A stretch of 64,000 bases of DNA from Paracentrotus lividus (lineage: Eukaryota; Echinodermata; Echinoidea; Camarodonta; Echinidae): positions 13,230,569 through 13,294,568 of the forward strand of contig CALNVZ010003435.1 of the NCBI GenBank assembly GCA_940671915.1, given 5' to 3'. The notes below the pieces were generated by a model. It made no database searches and was not told where the DNA came from. It saw only the letters and a program-made list of their open reading frames with translations. This document shows, piece by piece, positions 1 through 12,214 of this stretch. A program made the position numbers and the translations under genes. Numbering within the stretch: position 1 is the first letter of the stretch; each line of letters starts with the position of its first letter.

Positions 1-397
1 CCCCCCCCCCCTCCCCCTAAAAAAAAATAAAAATAAAAAAAATAAAATAAAAAAACAAATAAAATAAGATAAATAATAATAAATAAATTAAAAAAAAATG
101 GAAAAAATGATAATAAAATAGATAAATGAAAAAGATAAATAAAATAAAAATAAAAAAATGCAATAAAAATAAATCAATAATAATCAATAATGAAATAAAA
201 ACGAACAACAACTATTAACAACAATCAAGGACAAAAAACGAAAAAATATATTTAAAAAAAAACACTCCAAAACACCTTAATATACAGAAAAAACATAAAT
301 GTCTCCAATCATTTGAAGTTGTCTTGTTTTGAAGGATAAATATTTTCTCATGGTTTTCTCCGTCTATATTTATTACTATTTTTAAAAATCATACAAG

Positions 398-890
398 GTG
401 TTTCAAGTCCAGTTTCAAAAATTATACGCCAACGGTGATATCATGATACAAAACGCAATCACAAAACACAACACAAACCGGTCAACGGTGCACCGTTCAG
501 CTGCCAATTTAAACGTGTTTATACGTCATCTCTTTAAATCCCCACTCTACAAAAAACCAAATACTTTCTCCTTGTTTCAATGCACCGGAAGCTTCCATTG
601 CGGAGACATTTAAACACGTTTGAAATCAATCCTGATTCAAAATGTCGCATTCTTGGCGCCGATGCTCAAAGTTACGTTAATGAGTGATGAATGTTGATAA
701 ACGCATCCCTTTTTCGGCGTTTAAAATTTTCGTGCTATACGTATAATTAAATTGAGATTTGAAACACGTTTATTTTTCACGACCCGGATGAATGGAGGAC
801 AAATTGGAACAGCTCTTTGTTTTCTTTTATATCAGCGTTTTATTGTATTGCGTTTTGTATCCATTCATGAGTTGGCGCTATACTTGAAGC
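398..890. mobile_element. TIR element, copy A counterpart of 11622-12120
   Basis: The two ends are inverted copies containing the motif TCATGATACAAAACGCAAT near 441-459 and its reverse complement, damaged, near 846-870. The interior holds repeated TTTAAACACGTTT-like words. It corresponds to the better-preserved element at 11622-12120. No transposase frame is seen, so it is a non-autonomous element. Confidence 0.6.
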
Positions 891-1019
891 AAATACATAT
901 GAACAACTACTAAAAGAGTATTAGAAAAAAGTCATAATAACACACAAAAAAAAAAAAAAAAAAAAGTACATTTAATATGTCACCCTTTAAATATAGAATA
1001 CATAACTTGCAACCTATAA

Positions 1020-3442
1020 AGAGATAATTAACACCCAAACGGAACAATACCCACAAAAGCACGAGAAAAACAATTACCCCAAGAAACGAACAATACACCC
1101 ACAAAGAGGACAACTACCCACACACGAAGACAAAATTACCCCCAGAACAATTACCACACATAAGAGGCAATTACCAACGAAGAGGACAATTACACCCCAC
1201 CCGAACAATACAAACCCCACCCCACGGACAATTACCCCCAAGGAGACATATACACCACACATAGAGGACAAATTACCCAACGACGAGACAATTATAAACA
1301 AACACAACCGCCGAACAATAACCCCCCCAAAACCAGGACAATTACCACCCCGAACAAATAACCCCACCGGACAATACCCACAGGAACAAAATTACCCACA
1401 TAAACTCATAAAGAGGAACAATATACACCCCAATGCAATCTACCCAACAAAAATACCCTACAAAAAAAGAACAATTACCCACCGGACAATTAACCCCATC
1501 ACGGCAATTGATGTTGGACAATCAAGTGCGTCCCATGTTGAGTCTCGACTCGCAGGGATTTCGAAATATTTCTACTCGATTATCTAATGAATTTCTCTTT
1601 TCTCTTCTCTTTTTAGAGTTCGTATACAGGACAACTATCCCAGACAATTACCCCGAAGACAATTACCCCGGAACAATTATCCCAGACAATTACCCCCCGA
1701 CAAATTAAACCCCGAACAATTACCCCAAGGAAAATACCCCCCGAGGACAATTACCCCGGACAATTACCCCCGAGGACATTTACCCGGACAGTTACCCCCC
1801 CCCCTCCACCGCAATTGATGTTGGAATCAAAGCGGCGCAGTCTCGCCTGTGTCGCAAGTTTTTCGAATTATTTCTACTTGATCTTATCTTAATGGCTTCT
1901 CTTCCCTTTCTCTTTTATAATTTATCTTCTCCTTTCTCTATCTCTGCCTCTCCTCTCTCTCACACACACACACACTTTCTTATTTTTCCTTTTTTTCCCT
2001 TTTCTTCCTTTCCTTTAAAAAATTTTAATAATAATATCAATATTAAGCATTTATAATGCGCCGACTAATTAGTAACTATCAGATGGCGCAGCTAATATAT
2101 ATACCCGGCATAGCCATAGCTGCCCTATAAGGCGTTAGCCCATTCGAGGAATATTCTTCCTACGTTACCCATTTACCTTACTAGGTCAAGTCTGGCAAAT
2201 TGCAGAATTAATATCTTGCCAAAGACAATTAGTGAATGGACCGGATTCGAACCGACGTACCTTGTGATCGTCAGTCCGCCGACTTATCCATTCGACCACA
2301 CCACTTCCACACCTCCTTCCCCTTTTTGTTTTGTTTTTAGCGGCGCCTTCTGCGCCATGAAAAAATGGGAGGGCGCTTGCACCCAAGCCCCTGTTGGATA
2401 CACATTATATGCATCAGAAAATATAACTGGCCCTCATATTCCCAACGTAGATTCAGCAAAATACGTTGGTCCGAAACCATGGTTCTATTGCAGTCATCGG
2501 CCAATAACGGATAACTTATGTATATATTAATTTACGATAACCTTATTATTTACATAAATTGTATTAAGCGTTAGTTAATATTTCACTTAATTTAATTATG
2601 AGTTAATAAATTATGACCTTTATTGCCGCCTTAGAAACATGTTCAGACCAGTTATCCATTTTTCGTGAAATTAAACAAAAAATAACTAAAATCATATCAT
2701 TGAATCAAGGTATGAATCAGAGATATTCAACATGTTGATTATTTGTTATTGTGTCCTTTCATGAATTTCAAATTGTTGTTCTATGAAAATAAAAGGTAAT
2801 ATGGGCCCGTTTACATATTTCTGATGCAATATGATATCCAAACGGGGGGGGCTTGGGCTCAACCCCCCCCCATTTTTTCATCGCAGATGGTGAGAGGGGG
2901 GGAGAAAAAAGCAAGGAAAAAAGAGAAGTGAGAGAGACAAAGGAAAAGAGAAATATGAATGACAAAGAGATATTCATTTATGATAAATCAAGTAGAAAAT
3001 AATTAGAAACCTGCGACCCGGCGAACCCACAATGGTGCCGCTTGATTCCAACATCAATGCCTGTGAGGGGGTAATTGTCGTCGGGGGTAGTTGATCGGGT
3101 GTAACTCTCCGGGTAATTGTCCGGGGTAATTTCCGGGGGTAATGTACTCGGGGGTAATTGTCCGGGGGTAATGTCCGAGGGGGTAATTGTCCTAGGGAGG
3201 TAATTGTCGGGGAGGTAATTGTCCGGGGTAATGTCCGGGGTAATTGTCCGGGGTAATTGTCCTAGGGGTAATTGTCCGGGGGTAATTGTCCGGGGGTAAT
3301 TGTCCGGGGAGGGTAATTGTCCGGGTAATTTCCGGGGGTAATTTCTCGGGGTAATGTCCGGGGTAATTGTCCGGGGTAATTGTCCCGGGGTAGGTAATTG
3401 TCCGGGTATTGTCGGAATTTCATGGGTAATTCCTAGAACCCT
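1020..3442. mobile_element. FB-1 foldback element with tandem-array arms, copy A
   Basis: Forward arrays of a 14-15 bp unit (GGACAATTACCCC) occupy about 1030-1430 and 1620-1800. The same unit runs in reverse (GGGGTAATTGTCC) at about 3065-3430. Inside the arrays, single-copy arm sequence is also inverted: TGATGTTGGAATCAA near 1816 and its complement near 3040. Arms made of an outer tandem repeat and an inner unique part are the known plan of foldback elements such as the sea urchin TU family. No transposase frame is visible. The sequence is noisier than copy B at 12215-14556. Confidence 0.75.
2236..2303 (-). repeat. tRNA-like module inside FB-1 (copy A)
   Basis: On the minus strand there is a pol III type A-box-like stretch (TGGTCGAATGGATAAG) followed about 35 bases later by an intact B box, GGTTCGAATCC. 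The overall size and spacing resemble an Arg-type tRNA, but the anticodon stem does not pair well, so it is a tRNA-derived module and probably not a functional tRNA. It lies in only one arm of the foldback. Confidence 0.6.
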
Positions 3443-3559
3443 TTGCACTCATGACTTATGAAAGATAATCTTCAGAACACTGCAAAATCTGAATTGTGCC
3501 AGTAGAAGGACAAAAATTAAAACAAATGTTGAAATAACATAATTTATGTACACACATCC

Positions 3560-5490
3560 ATTCACACATACATCACACACACACACACACACACACAGCA
3601 CACGGGAGGGCCACCGAGTCCTCGGTCCCACCAGTCCTCGACCACGTCCTCTCCACGATCTCGGTGCACGAGGCCGAGTATTTTCCCATGAGTCCTCATC
3701 CACGATACTCGGTCCCGAGTCCTCCGTCCCACGAGGCGAGTAATTTTTCCCCGAGTCTCGGTCCTACGAGTCCTCGATCCCACAGTCCTCGTCCACGAGC
3801 CTCGATCCCACGAGTCCTCGGTCCACGAGGCCGAGTATTTTCTCATACATATTTTCTCTAATCAGGAGTTTCAACATCGATGAAAGATCTTGAAAAGTGT
3901 ATTGTCATTGTAAGCTGAATTAATACTACATTAACTTGTTGTGGTTATACCATAAGCACTAGCATGGCGATAATGGTGGCATCTCATTCGCGAAACGGGT
4001 CGAGACGATTTGGGACTACTCTAAGTCGTCCCAATCCTTCTCAGCAGTGGCGGTCAGGATTACAGATGGGGGGGGCGCCATAAAATTCGGTTTTAACATG
4101 TACGTCAATGAGTGGTTCAAATTAATAGGGGGTCGGTCCCCTGCGCCCCCCCCCTGGATTGTCACTTGTCGTCAGAGACGTCGCCGCGACAATAAAAAAC
4201 AACAAAAATATATTGGGAGCTTCTCCGCGACGAAAGATGTCGGAGACGTCTCCGCTACAAGTTTCAAACCGTCTCACAACTCGTCTAACATGTCTAAAAG
4301 TAGTCCCAATTCCGTCTCAATTCCATCTCCGCGAAATGAGAACCACCTTTAGCTTGCTGCGTATATTTTTTTAAAGAATGCAGTTCTTGTTTACATGAAA
4401 ATTAAGATTTACATCCTTGAAGAAATCATAATTACATCCTTTTCAAATGATTTACATTCAAATCTAATCTCGAATTGAGAGATCATAATTCATGAATCAC
4501 ACACAGAGGCTAGACCACCGGGGGGGGGGGATGCATCCCTCAATCAAAAAGTGTGGATGGCCGATTACAATCACCCCCCCCCCTCCCCACTTTGCTTGAT
4601 AAGTATGGACTTTTCCACACTCCTTTCTTCAGGAATGTAACATTTTCGCTCGCGCTTATTATTGTATTATTTCATTTATTATTATTATATTATTTATTAT
4701 ATTATTATTATTATTATTATTAAAATCCAGATTAATTATTTAAATATCTATATATTTTTAAACAACATAGCGTTTCACCTATTGGCAGTCATCAAACAAA
4801 AACAAATAGTCGGGATAATGCATTACGCCAATTTCTTTATCATTTCATGTCAAATTTTCGACGGACCTCTCTTCGTCAGGAATATAAATTTTGTAAATTT
4901 ACAAGATTATGTTATTTAGCCTCAAATTTCTTGCTCGCAGTTATTTTAGTTTGAGACGAATCGGGCTCAGCCCCTATATTTATTATTTTTTTAAATCATG
5001 TTTTGTTTATCTCTCTCTCTCTCTATCCGGCTCTTTTTTCTTCCTCCTTTGTTTTGTTGTTTTTCTTTGTATTTCCCTTTTCCTCTTTTCTCTTACCCCC
5101 CTTCCCCCTTTTTTTTTTTTTTACCCTTCTCTTCCTTTCCTCTCCTCTCTCTTCCTCTCTTCCCTCTCTCTCCTTCTATCCTTCATCTTTCGGAGCCCCT
5201 TTTCTATCCGGCCATCCCGTGGTCCCCTCAGATAGCAAATGCTACTGAAGCTCATCAATCATAAAATGCCCCTATTCACCAATGCTGCAGCAAACCTACC
5301 TTAATTATCATACGAGATAGATTAGTCAGAGCCATCAGAATCTCGCCTTACGACAAAACTCTTCCAATAGCAAAAATCGATCCGGGGAATCCGACGTCGC
5401 GACACTTGGACCTAGGCGTGCCAGCTCTGACGAGGATTCGGAACTCAGACTAGGGACGGACTGCGGCTACTCGGCCTGACGTCGAGAGAT
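3560..5490. mobile_element. FB-2 foldback element, copy A
   Basis: The left arm (about 3600-3845) is a tandem array of CACGAGTCCTCGGTCC units followed by GAGGCCGAGTATTTT. The expected right arm, seen clearly at 16755-16955 in copy B, is only traceable at 5330-5490 through heavy sequence corruption. The interior contains a TIR element (3975-4350) with a G-run insert near 4065 and C/T-rich tracts. Confidence 0.55.
3975..4350. mobile_element. TIR element nested in FB-2, copy A
   Basis: The ends are inverted copies of a GGTGGTATCTCATTTCGCGG-like word (3975 region, and complement near 4332-4350). The interior is rich in GAGACGTCTCCGC motifs. The counterpart in copy B is 15118-15525; a relative lies at 30845-31075. 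Confidence 0.5.
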
Positions 5491-7904
5491 CCAGATCTGA
5501 AGACACAAATCACATGAATAACCAGTTCGAAAAAAAACATAAAAATACTGCGAACCCCTTCGCTGACCCCCCCTATTCACCAATCGCTCTCTGCCAACAT
5601 CCCGTCTTCCCAATTAATTTATCACTTCGTCATTAGTATCTATTCCTAGACATTCCATCGAACTGTTTGTTCAAATCTTCTTCGCGCAATATCTTAACAT
5701 ATTCGATTACTAATGAAATCGCTGTGGGATACTGCACTCCGTGGCCCTACATCCTAATTTGGACCAGCGTGGACCTGCTACTCATGGAATTCGAGACTCT
5801 GCGGTTAAAAAATAGTCGCATCGTTGGAACAGACTCTGATCGGTGAAATACCTTCGCACTCGTTTGGGAAAGGAAGGCGGAATCAGATCGCAGGCATATC
5901 GATAAAGTGGAAGACCGACAAAATGCGTGTGACCAAATGAGTTACTTCATGAACAAGCTATTATTCAAACATTAAAAACAAGCCTAATTGATGCATTTCT
6001 ACCCCCCTGGTCTACTCTCAGGATTATGTTATTCATAACTCTCCTTTACTCTCCAATTTATAATCTTCTTTCCTATATCTATTCTTACATTCTCTGTTTT
6101 ACCATTCGTTTCTTCGATTAATTTTCTGGTCCTTAAGTTTCTAGCTTCTACGCTTCTCTAAATACATCGTAATGAATTTATTCCCATTTCATTTAGTAAA
6201 TATTATTGAGCAGCTTGATCTTCGGCTAAATCTCTTTAAGAAATGATCTTTAGGATATAGCATCAAGTGCTCTGGATATAATGAAGCATCGAATTGAAAA
6301 AAAACAAGTGCGAGTTGAAATTGTTAGAAAATAAGCCCCCGCCCCATTTTTTTTCTAACCAAATTATAGGAGCTAGAATAAACACAACGGTTTTTAAAAC
6401 TTAGAAACACTATGGTTCACTCTAGTGATTTTAAAAACACACCTACCAAAAATTAACAAATCTTAGACAAAACATGTGTGACCTACAAAACTGCAAACAG
6501 ACACCCATCCAAAACCAGTTTAAATCATTATCAAACTAAATATTTGCAAGCCGCTTGAATCCCCCCAAAACTGAAATACCCTTGCTAAGCAAAACCAATA
6601 GAATAACATCACCTAAAACAACAACTCATTAAAATTAAAAAAAGGAAAAACAAAACAAAAAACTACAAAAATAACAATAAAAAGAAAAATTGTAATTGAC
6701 ACATACAAACAATTACACAGATATACGTAGGCAATACTTAATACATGTTTGCGTGTTGAATTTGAATCATTTGTAGGTTAAATGTACAGAAAATTAATGT
6801 TTGACCTGATCCAAAAGGAGCGTAGAATCCATGAAAATGTAAATTATAAAATTTCTTAAAAAATATAATGATTGATAGCATAGACTTTCAAAAACCAATG
6901 ATTATATCAGTCGGAATAGCTTACTAGCCTAATCATATATATTCAAAATAAGTACTGTTATCATCTGATAAGAGAAATAGGAGATTTAAATTAAACTTGA
7001 TTTCTACTCTAAAACATATTAAGCTAGATTTAACACCTTTTTTGAAATCAAAACCTCTTCAATTAATATGCTATAAAACACGTTAAACACGTATGTATTG
7101 ATGAGATGACGCAACATATTCAACAAGCAATTGCTATAAAACATGATAAGCCGATTACAAGCTATCCATCGAAAAGCAACAACATGAACATAGACAAAAT
7201 TACTGTCGCAGATTACTTATAGACCCGTAGAAACATTAAAGGTTATTACTAACACGAATATACACAAATACAAATAAACCCAATATCTTCAGGGGTCAAC
7301 ACACAAAATATTCAACTTAAAATGCATATACATCATATTCCCTAGGACGTTTCTTAATTTATCTAGATTATCAAAAGAGTGTTTGATTCATCGTCCATCG
7401 TCTCCAATCCCTTTGTCTGAATCGGCATAATCTGGGAAATATCATAAACTTGATCCTTTTATTACTCACCTTACGCAGTGACTTTTTCAAATTCTAAAGC
7501 TTGATCACGCCATATAAAATCCAATAGAGAACCAGATAGTTACGGTTACAATGCAATGAACTTCCTATTTTAGGTTTATCCAATGCTCCAACGTAATATT
7601 ATTAAGCCTTCTACGTGAAAAAAGTCATTTTAAATGATGGCAGTATGATACGAGAAGTATTTAAACCTACTTACATGACCCTCTATTAAGACTCTCAAAT
7701 TGATGTGGAACCTTATAACAAAAATAATCTGTACAAATAATGCCATCTTCTAGGCAGATAAACATAATGGCCGAACCTGCAGCTGACAATTATAAGTAAG
7801 ATGAGTTCGTCGAGAGATTAACGAAATATTTAAGATCATGATCTCCGGCCGAATTATAAAGTATTCCAAAGTTTATATAAGACAATGTAATATACTTTAA
7901 AAAA

Positions 7905-9290
7905 GTTTGTACACTGCGTCATAAAGGTGGAGAAATTTTTTGACCGCATCTTAGCAGCAGATTTTGCCTCCGAGCTTTAATTTCTTGAATGTTTGGTCCC
8001 TGATTTTACTTTGACGGAACCCTGCCATTTAATAAACATTCTCCAACCCTTTCACGTGGATTTTTTGTTCCACAATTATTGTCAGCACCGATTGATGTCA
8101 TTTTTGTTCTCTATTTTTTCCCTTCATTCTGGGCCCCTTTTTTTCCCGGCCGATCAAGCACCCTCTCAGTCTACCCCCAGGAAACACGTCAGGATGTATT
8201 GTATATATATGTTCTCATTAATATGACTATATTGAGATTTACATGTACAGTTTTGGGAATACAGAATGTCCATGGTGTGTAATAATTTAATAAGAATCCA
8301 ATGATTGAAACTCAAATTCAAAATAAAATTTGACCCTCCCCTAGAAAAAGGCAGTCTATTGACCTATAAATACTTGTAACTTACTAATAACAACAACAAC
8401 CCTACGACACTTCAGAGTTGTTTCCTGGGGGCTTAAGGACTAGGGCTTGTTCCAGTCGCGTATAAAAAAAAGGGCCCCAAAAGAGAAAAAATACCCATCG
8501 TGGGTGACAAAACTCTTTTTAGGAAGAAAATCCCCGGGAGGGTTAGGGAACGCCAAATATTAGCATTGATACTCCAAAGGTTGGAAGTCGTGACGAACAC
8601 ATTCAAACATTGAGCGACATTTCCCTAACCAACATGGGGATTTTTTTTTCAAAAAAATTTTGTGCACCCCCATGATTGCCTATTTTTTTTTCTCATTTTG
8701 GGGCGTGTGGTTACAGGCAGATCCAGCCCCTCAGTCCTATCCCCAGGAACACGTCCGAGATAGTATTGCTTAATATGATTGTTTTAATATTTTATATCTG
8801 ATTAATGTTAAGCCGAGATCTTTTACATTACAAATTTCTGGGAAGATACGTCAATTTCCATGGTGTAAGAAATAATAAAATCAATGTGAACAAAGTCAAA
8901 ATAAATTTTGTACCCTCTCCTAGAAAAAAGAGTCGGAGTCTTCGACCATGAAAACTGTATTTAACTTAAATACAATAAACAACTCTATACCTTAGAACGT
9001 CTTCCTCTGGTAGGGAACGAGGCGGGTTTGTGAAGTCCTGACACAAAAGGGTGCCCCAAGACAAAAATAAGAAACATGACAAAAAACGACCATCCTGGAG
9101 ATGACAAACTTTTTTGGAAGAAAAAATGCCGGGAAAGGTTATGCGAGGAACGTCAGCATATATAGCCATGATCCCGAAGGTATTGAACAAGGTGAGAGAA
9201 CACACTTCAAGAAAACTAAAAGCCAGGAGCAAATAATGTTCCCTGGAGCCAGAAAAAAATATAATCCTACCTTATCGACGAACAGTGATA
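7905..9290. mobile_element. Dimeric long-TIR element, copy A
   Basis: Counterpart of 18925-20295. It contains the CAGTCTACCCCCAGGAAACA and complementary GGGTAGGA-type words in inverted order, twice in tandem (about 8168-8440 and 8735-9020). The short reading frames here are interrupted and do not resemble known proteins. Confidence 0.55.
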
Positions 9291-10069
9291 CTACATATTC
9301 GAGACTCATATCTATTAGTTGAACTTTGTAAACTTCATATTGAAATAAGTTGAATTCAAAGTAAGTGGCAAGATTAAATATCGATAATATTGAATTATTG
9401 ATTGACAGATTTTATGATTTTAGAAAAATCCGGAGGGCTGCGAACATCAGAAACAGGTCCCGAAAAAGAAAATCGCGGGGACCAAACATTTTCATAACGT
9501 TAAAACCGGAGCAAAATAATGTTCTAGAAGTGCAGAGAAAATATTCAAACAATATGACAACAGTGTGCTATTTTATTCTTATGCACATCGTATAGGAAAA
9601 AAAAATATATAACATATCTTAAATACAATACTAGAACAACATCAACGTAGAGTACTTTTTTTAAACCCGCATAAACACTTATATGTTTTCAATATTTTGA
9701 TACAAAACCAAATGTTCACGATGTGAACGTAGTATCTCACGACATATATCCTTTTAATTCGATATGTAATCTCTTCCAGATTATTATTATGGCTCTCTAA
9801 ATATATACGATTTTTGGACATAATACAATGAAAATATTAAGTACAATTGATACAATAAGTCTCACATTAAAAAAACATAAATTTTCAATAACTCACAAAC
9901 AGAAATGAAAAAAAGACAAATTGAAACAAATGTCAAAAGAGGTATCCAAGTAGTAGCTTGTCAAAAGTTATACAGATAAAATCAAACAGATAAAATAGGA
10001 CACATACATACAAGATTAGATTAATAAGAGCACAAGAACGCTTTTTGCATCTCTGGTTATGTTCGTAGA

Positions 10070-11150
10070 CTACAATGTAGGGTACATGCAGGTAATATGG
10101 CACCTATCCTAAAACACAATGCCATCATGCACTAATTTCGCAAAATATTCACGAAAATCACACACAGTATAATCATTGTTTATTATGAATATAAATAACT
10201 ACCTGCTCAGACTTTTATTGTGAAGAAGAACAATCTATGAATCACCACCCACGCTGCTCAACATTCAAATGTAGCAATACCAAAGTGCATAATATACCTG
10301 CATGTGAGTTAATATCATGGCACATTCAGTATTTAATGGATCAATGTTTAAACAACTTACAAATGACCGTCTACATGGCTGAATATGCTAAAAATGTTTG
10401 AAAACATTAACTTTAAGAATTAATTATGAATATGACGACCCTTCAGATACAATTCCCTTGAGCGATATAATTTCATTGTTATGTAGTTCATGTATATTAT
10501 TATCTTTAAAACAATTATATTAAATATTATTTTCATCATATACAAGTCAAAAGGCCAACATATAAGTTATACATATTAATTATGTAACTGTGAATACTAC
10601 CCAAAATAAATCGTAGCAAAGAGTATTGATGCTCATCCCAAATAATACAGAAATCATTTCCGCCATGGATGGTCCCCTTTACCTGCACAACAATAAATGT
10701 TGCAGTTTAGGCAGCATTCATGCCGACCTCACCTTCATCATAACACCATTGACCTAACAACGCTAGTATGACTCAAAATAAAAAACTATAAGCTTACTAA
10801 TATACAACAATTGAGGTTCCCCCTTCAACACTCTTATCACCATCCACATTCTGTGAAAATACAAATTTAACCATCAGGTAATAATAAATGCCCGTAAGTT
10901 TTATCTACCTTGGCGTTTTCAGCAATTTACTCATAGAAATTTCAGGACATCATTCATGCATCTACACGATATCTAATTTTTTCGTAGATAATACAGTTCA
11001 TTATGAACAACTCAAAATATGTGTCGCCTCACACGGTGCACCGTCACCGTCGAACGGTCACGGTACAATAGTCATTTGCTTCAGCATGGGCCATAATACA
11101 TCCTTGACGGCCCAATATTCCCGCATTACCCTACCATAGAGCATGCTATA
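10070..11150. mobile_element. TIR element with GCAGGTAATATGG repeats, copy A
   Basis: Counterpart of 20938-21942. The left end has GGTACATGCAGGTAATATGG at 10080-10099. The expected right end is badly altered near 11085-11130. Confidence 0.5.
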
Positions 11151-11621
11151 CCAATACTATTGCCATTGACTTTTATCGCTCGAATCCATTATAGATGCAG
11201 AGGTGCTACGTAAGGCGCATATCCTTTCACAAACAGAAAAAGTAAAATAAAATAAAATAAAATAAAAAAAAAAATAAAAATAAATAAATGAATAAATAAA
11301 TAAAATTAAAAAAAATGGAAAAAAAAATGATAATAAATAGATAAATGAAAATATATAAAAATAAATAAAAATAAATAAATCAATAAAAATAAAATAATAA
11401 TAATAATAATGAAATAAAAAATAACAACAACATTAACAACAATCAATGAACAAAAACGAAAAAAATATATTTAAAAAAAAACACTCCAAAACACCTTAAT
11501 ATACAGAGTAAAACATAAATGTCCAATCATTTTGAAGTTGTCTTGTTTGAAGCATAAATATTTCATCATGGGTTTCTCCTCTATTATTTATTTACTTATT
11601 TTTAAAAGATCATACAAGAGT

Positions 11622-12120
11622 GTGTTCAATGTCCAGTTTCAAATTTATACGCCAACGTGAATCATGATACAAAACGCAATCACAAAACACAAACACAAAC
11701 GCGATCAACGGTGCACCGTTCAGTGTCCAAAATTTAAACGTGTTTATACGTCGATCGTCTTTAAATTCCCCACTCTCAAAAAACAAATATTTTCTCCTTT
11801 TTTCAATTGCACCGGAAGCTTCCATTGCGAGAGCACATTTAAACACGTTTGAAAACTCAATCCTGTTCAATGTCGCATTTCGTTGCAATCGCGATGCTCA
11901 AGGTCGTAAAATTGAAGCTGATGTGTTTGTAAACGCATCTTTTTCGGCGTTTAAATTTTCGGCGTATAATTTAAATTGAGATTTGAAACACGTTTATTTT
12001 TACGACCGGGAATGGGGGACAATGAACACTTCTTTGTTTTTCTTTATATCAGCGTTTTGTAATTGCGTTTTGTATCATGATTCATGTTGGCGTATAAATT
12101 TGAAATTGGACATTGAACAC
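11622..12120. mobile_element. TIR element (~500 bp), copy B
   Basis: The first and last ~70 bases are inverted repeats (start GTGTTCAATGTCCAGTTTCA, end its near complement finishing at 12120) that both include ATCATGATACAAAACGCAAT. The interior contains several copies of AAACACGTTT and TTTAAACG. There is no coding frame of note, so it is a non-autonomous DNA element. Confidence 0.75.
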
Positions 12121-12214
12121 CACTTCTTTGGTAGAGTCATCATCACGGATACATTTATTTTGGCACCTCTTTTAATTTGGATCTCTGCACCCGTATTCAG
12201 GAATACCAATTCCG

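Larger units (their letters stand above)
1..11236 (+). repeat. Segmental direct duplication, copy A (low sequence quality)
   Basis: This block matches 11237-22010 in order and orientation from end to end: the A-rich start, TIR element, FB-1, FB-2, the dimeric TIR element and the GCAGGTAATATGGGC element all recur at an offset of about 11.2 kb. Copy A has many one- and two-base gains and losses, and patches such as 5330-5560 are almost unrecognisable against 16620-16960. That error style resembles an unpolished long read rather than evolutionary decay, which is an inference. No gene is supported in this block. Confidence 0.8.
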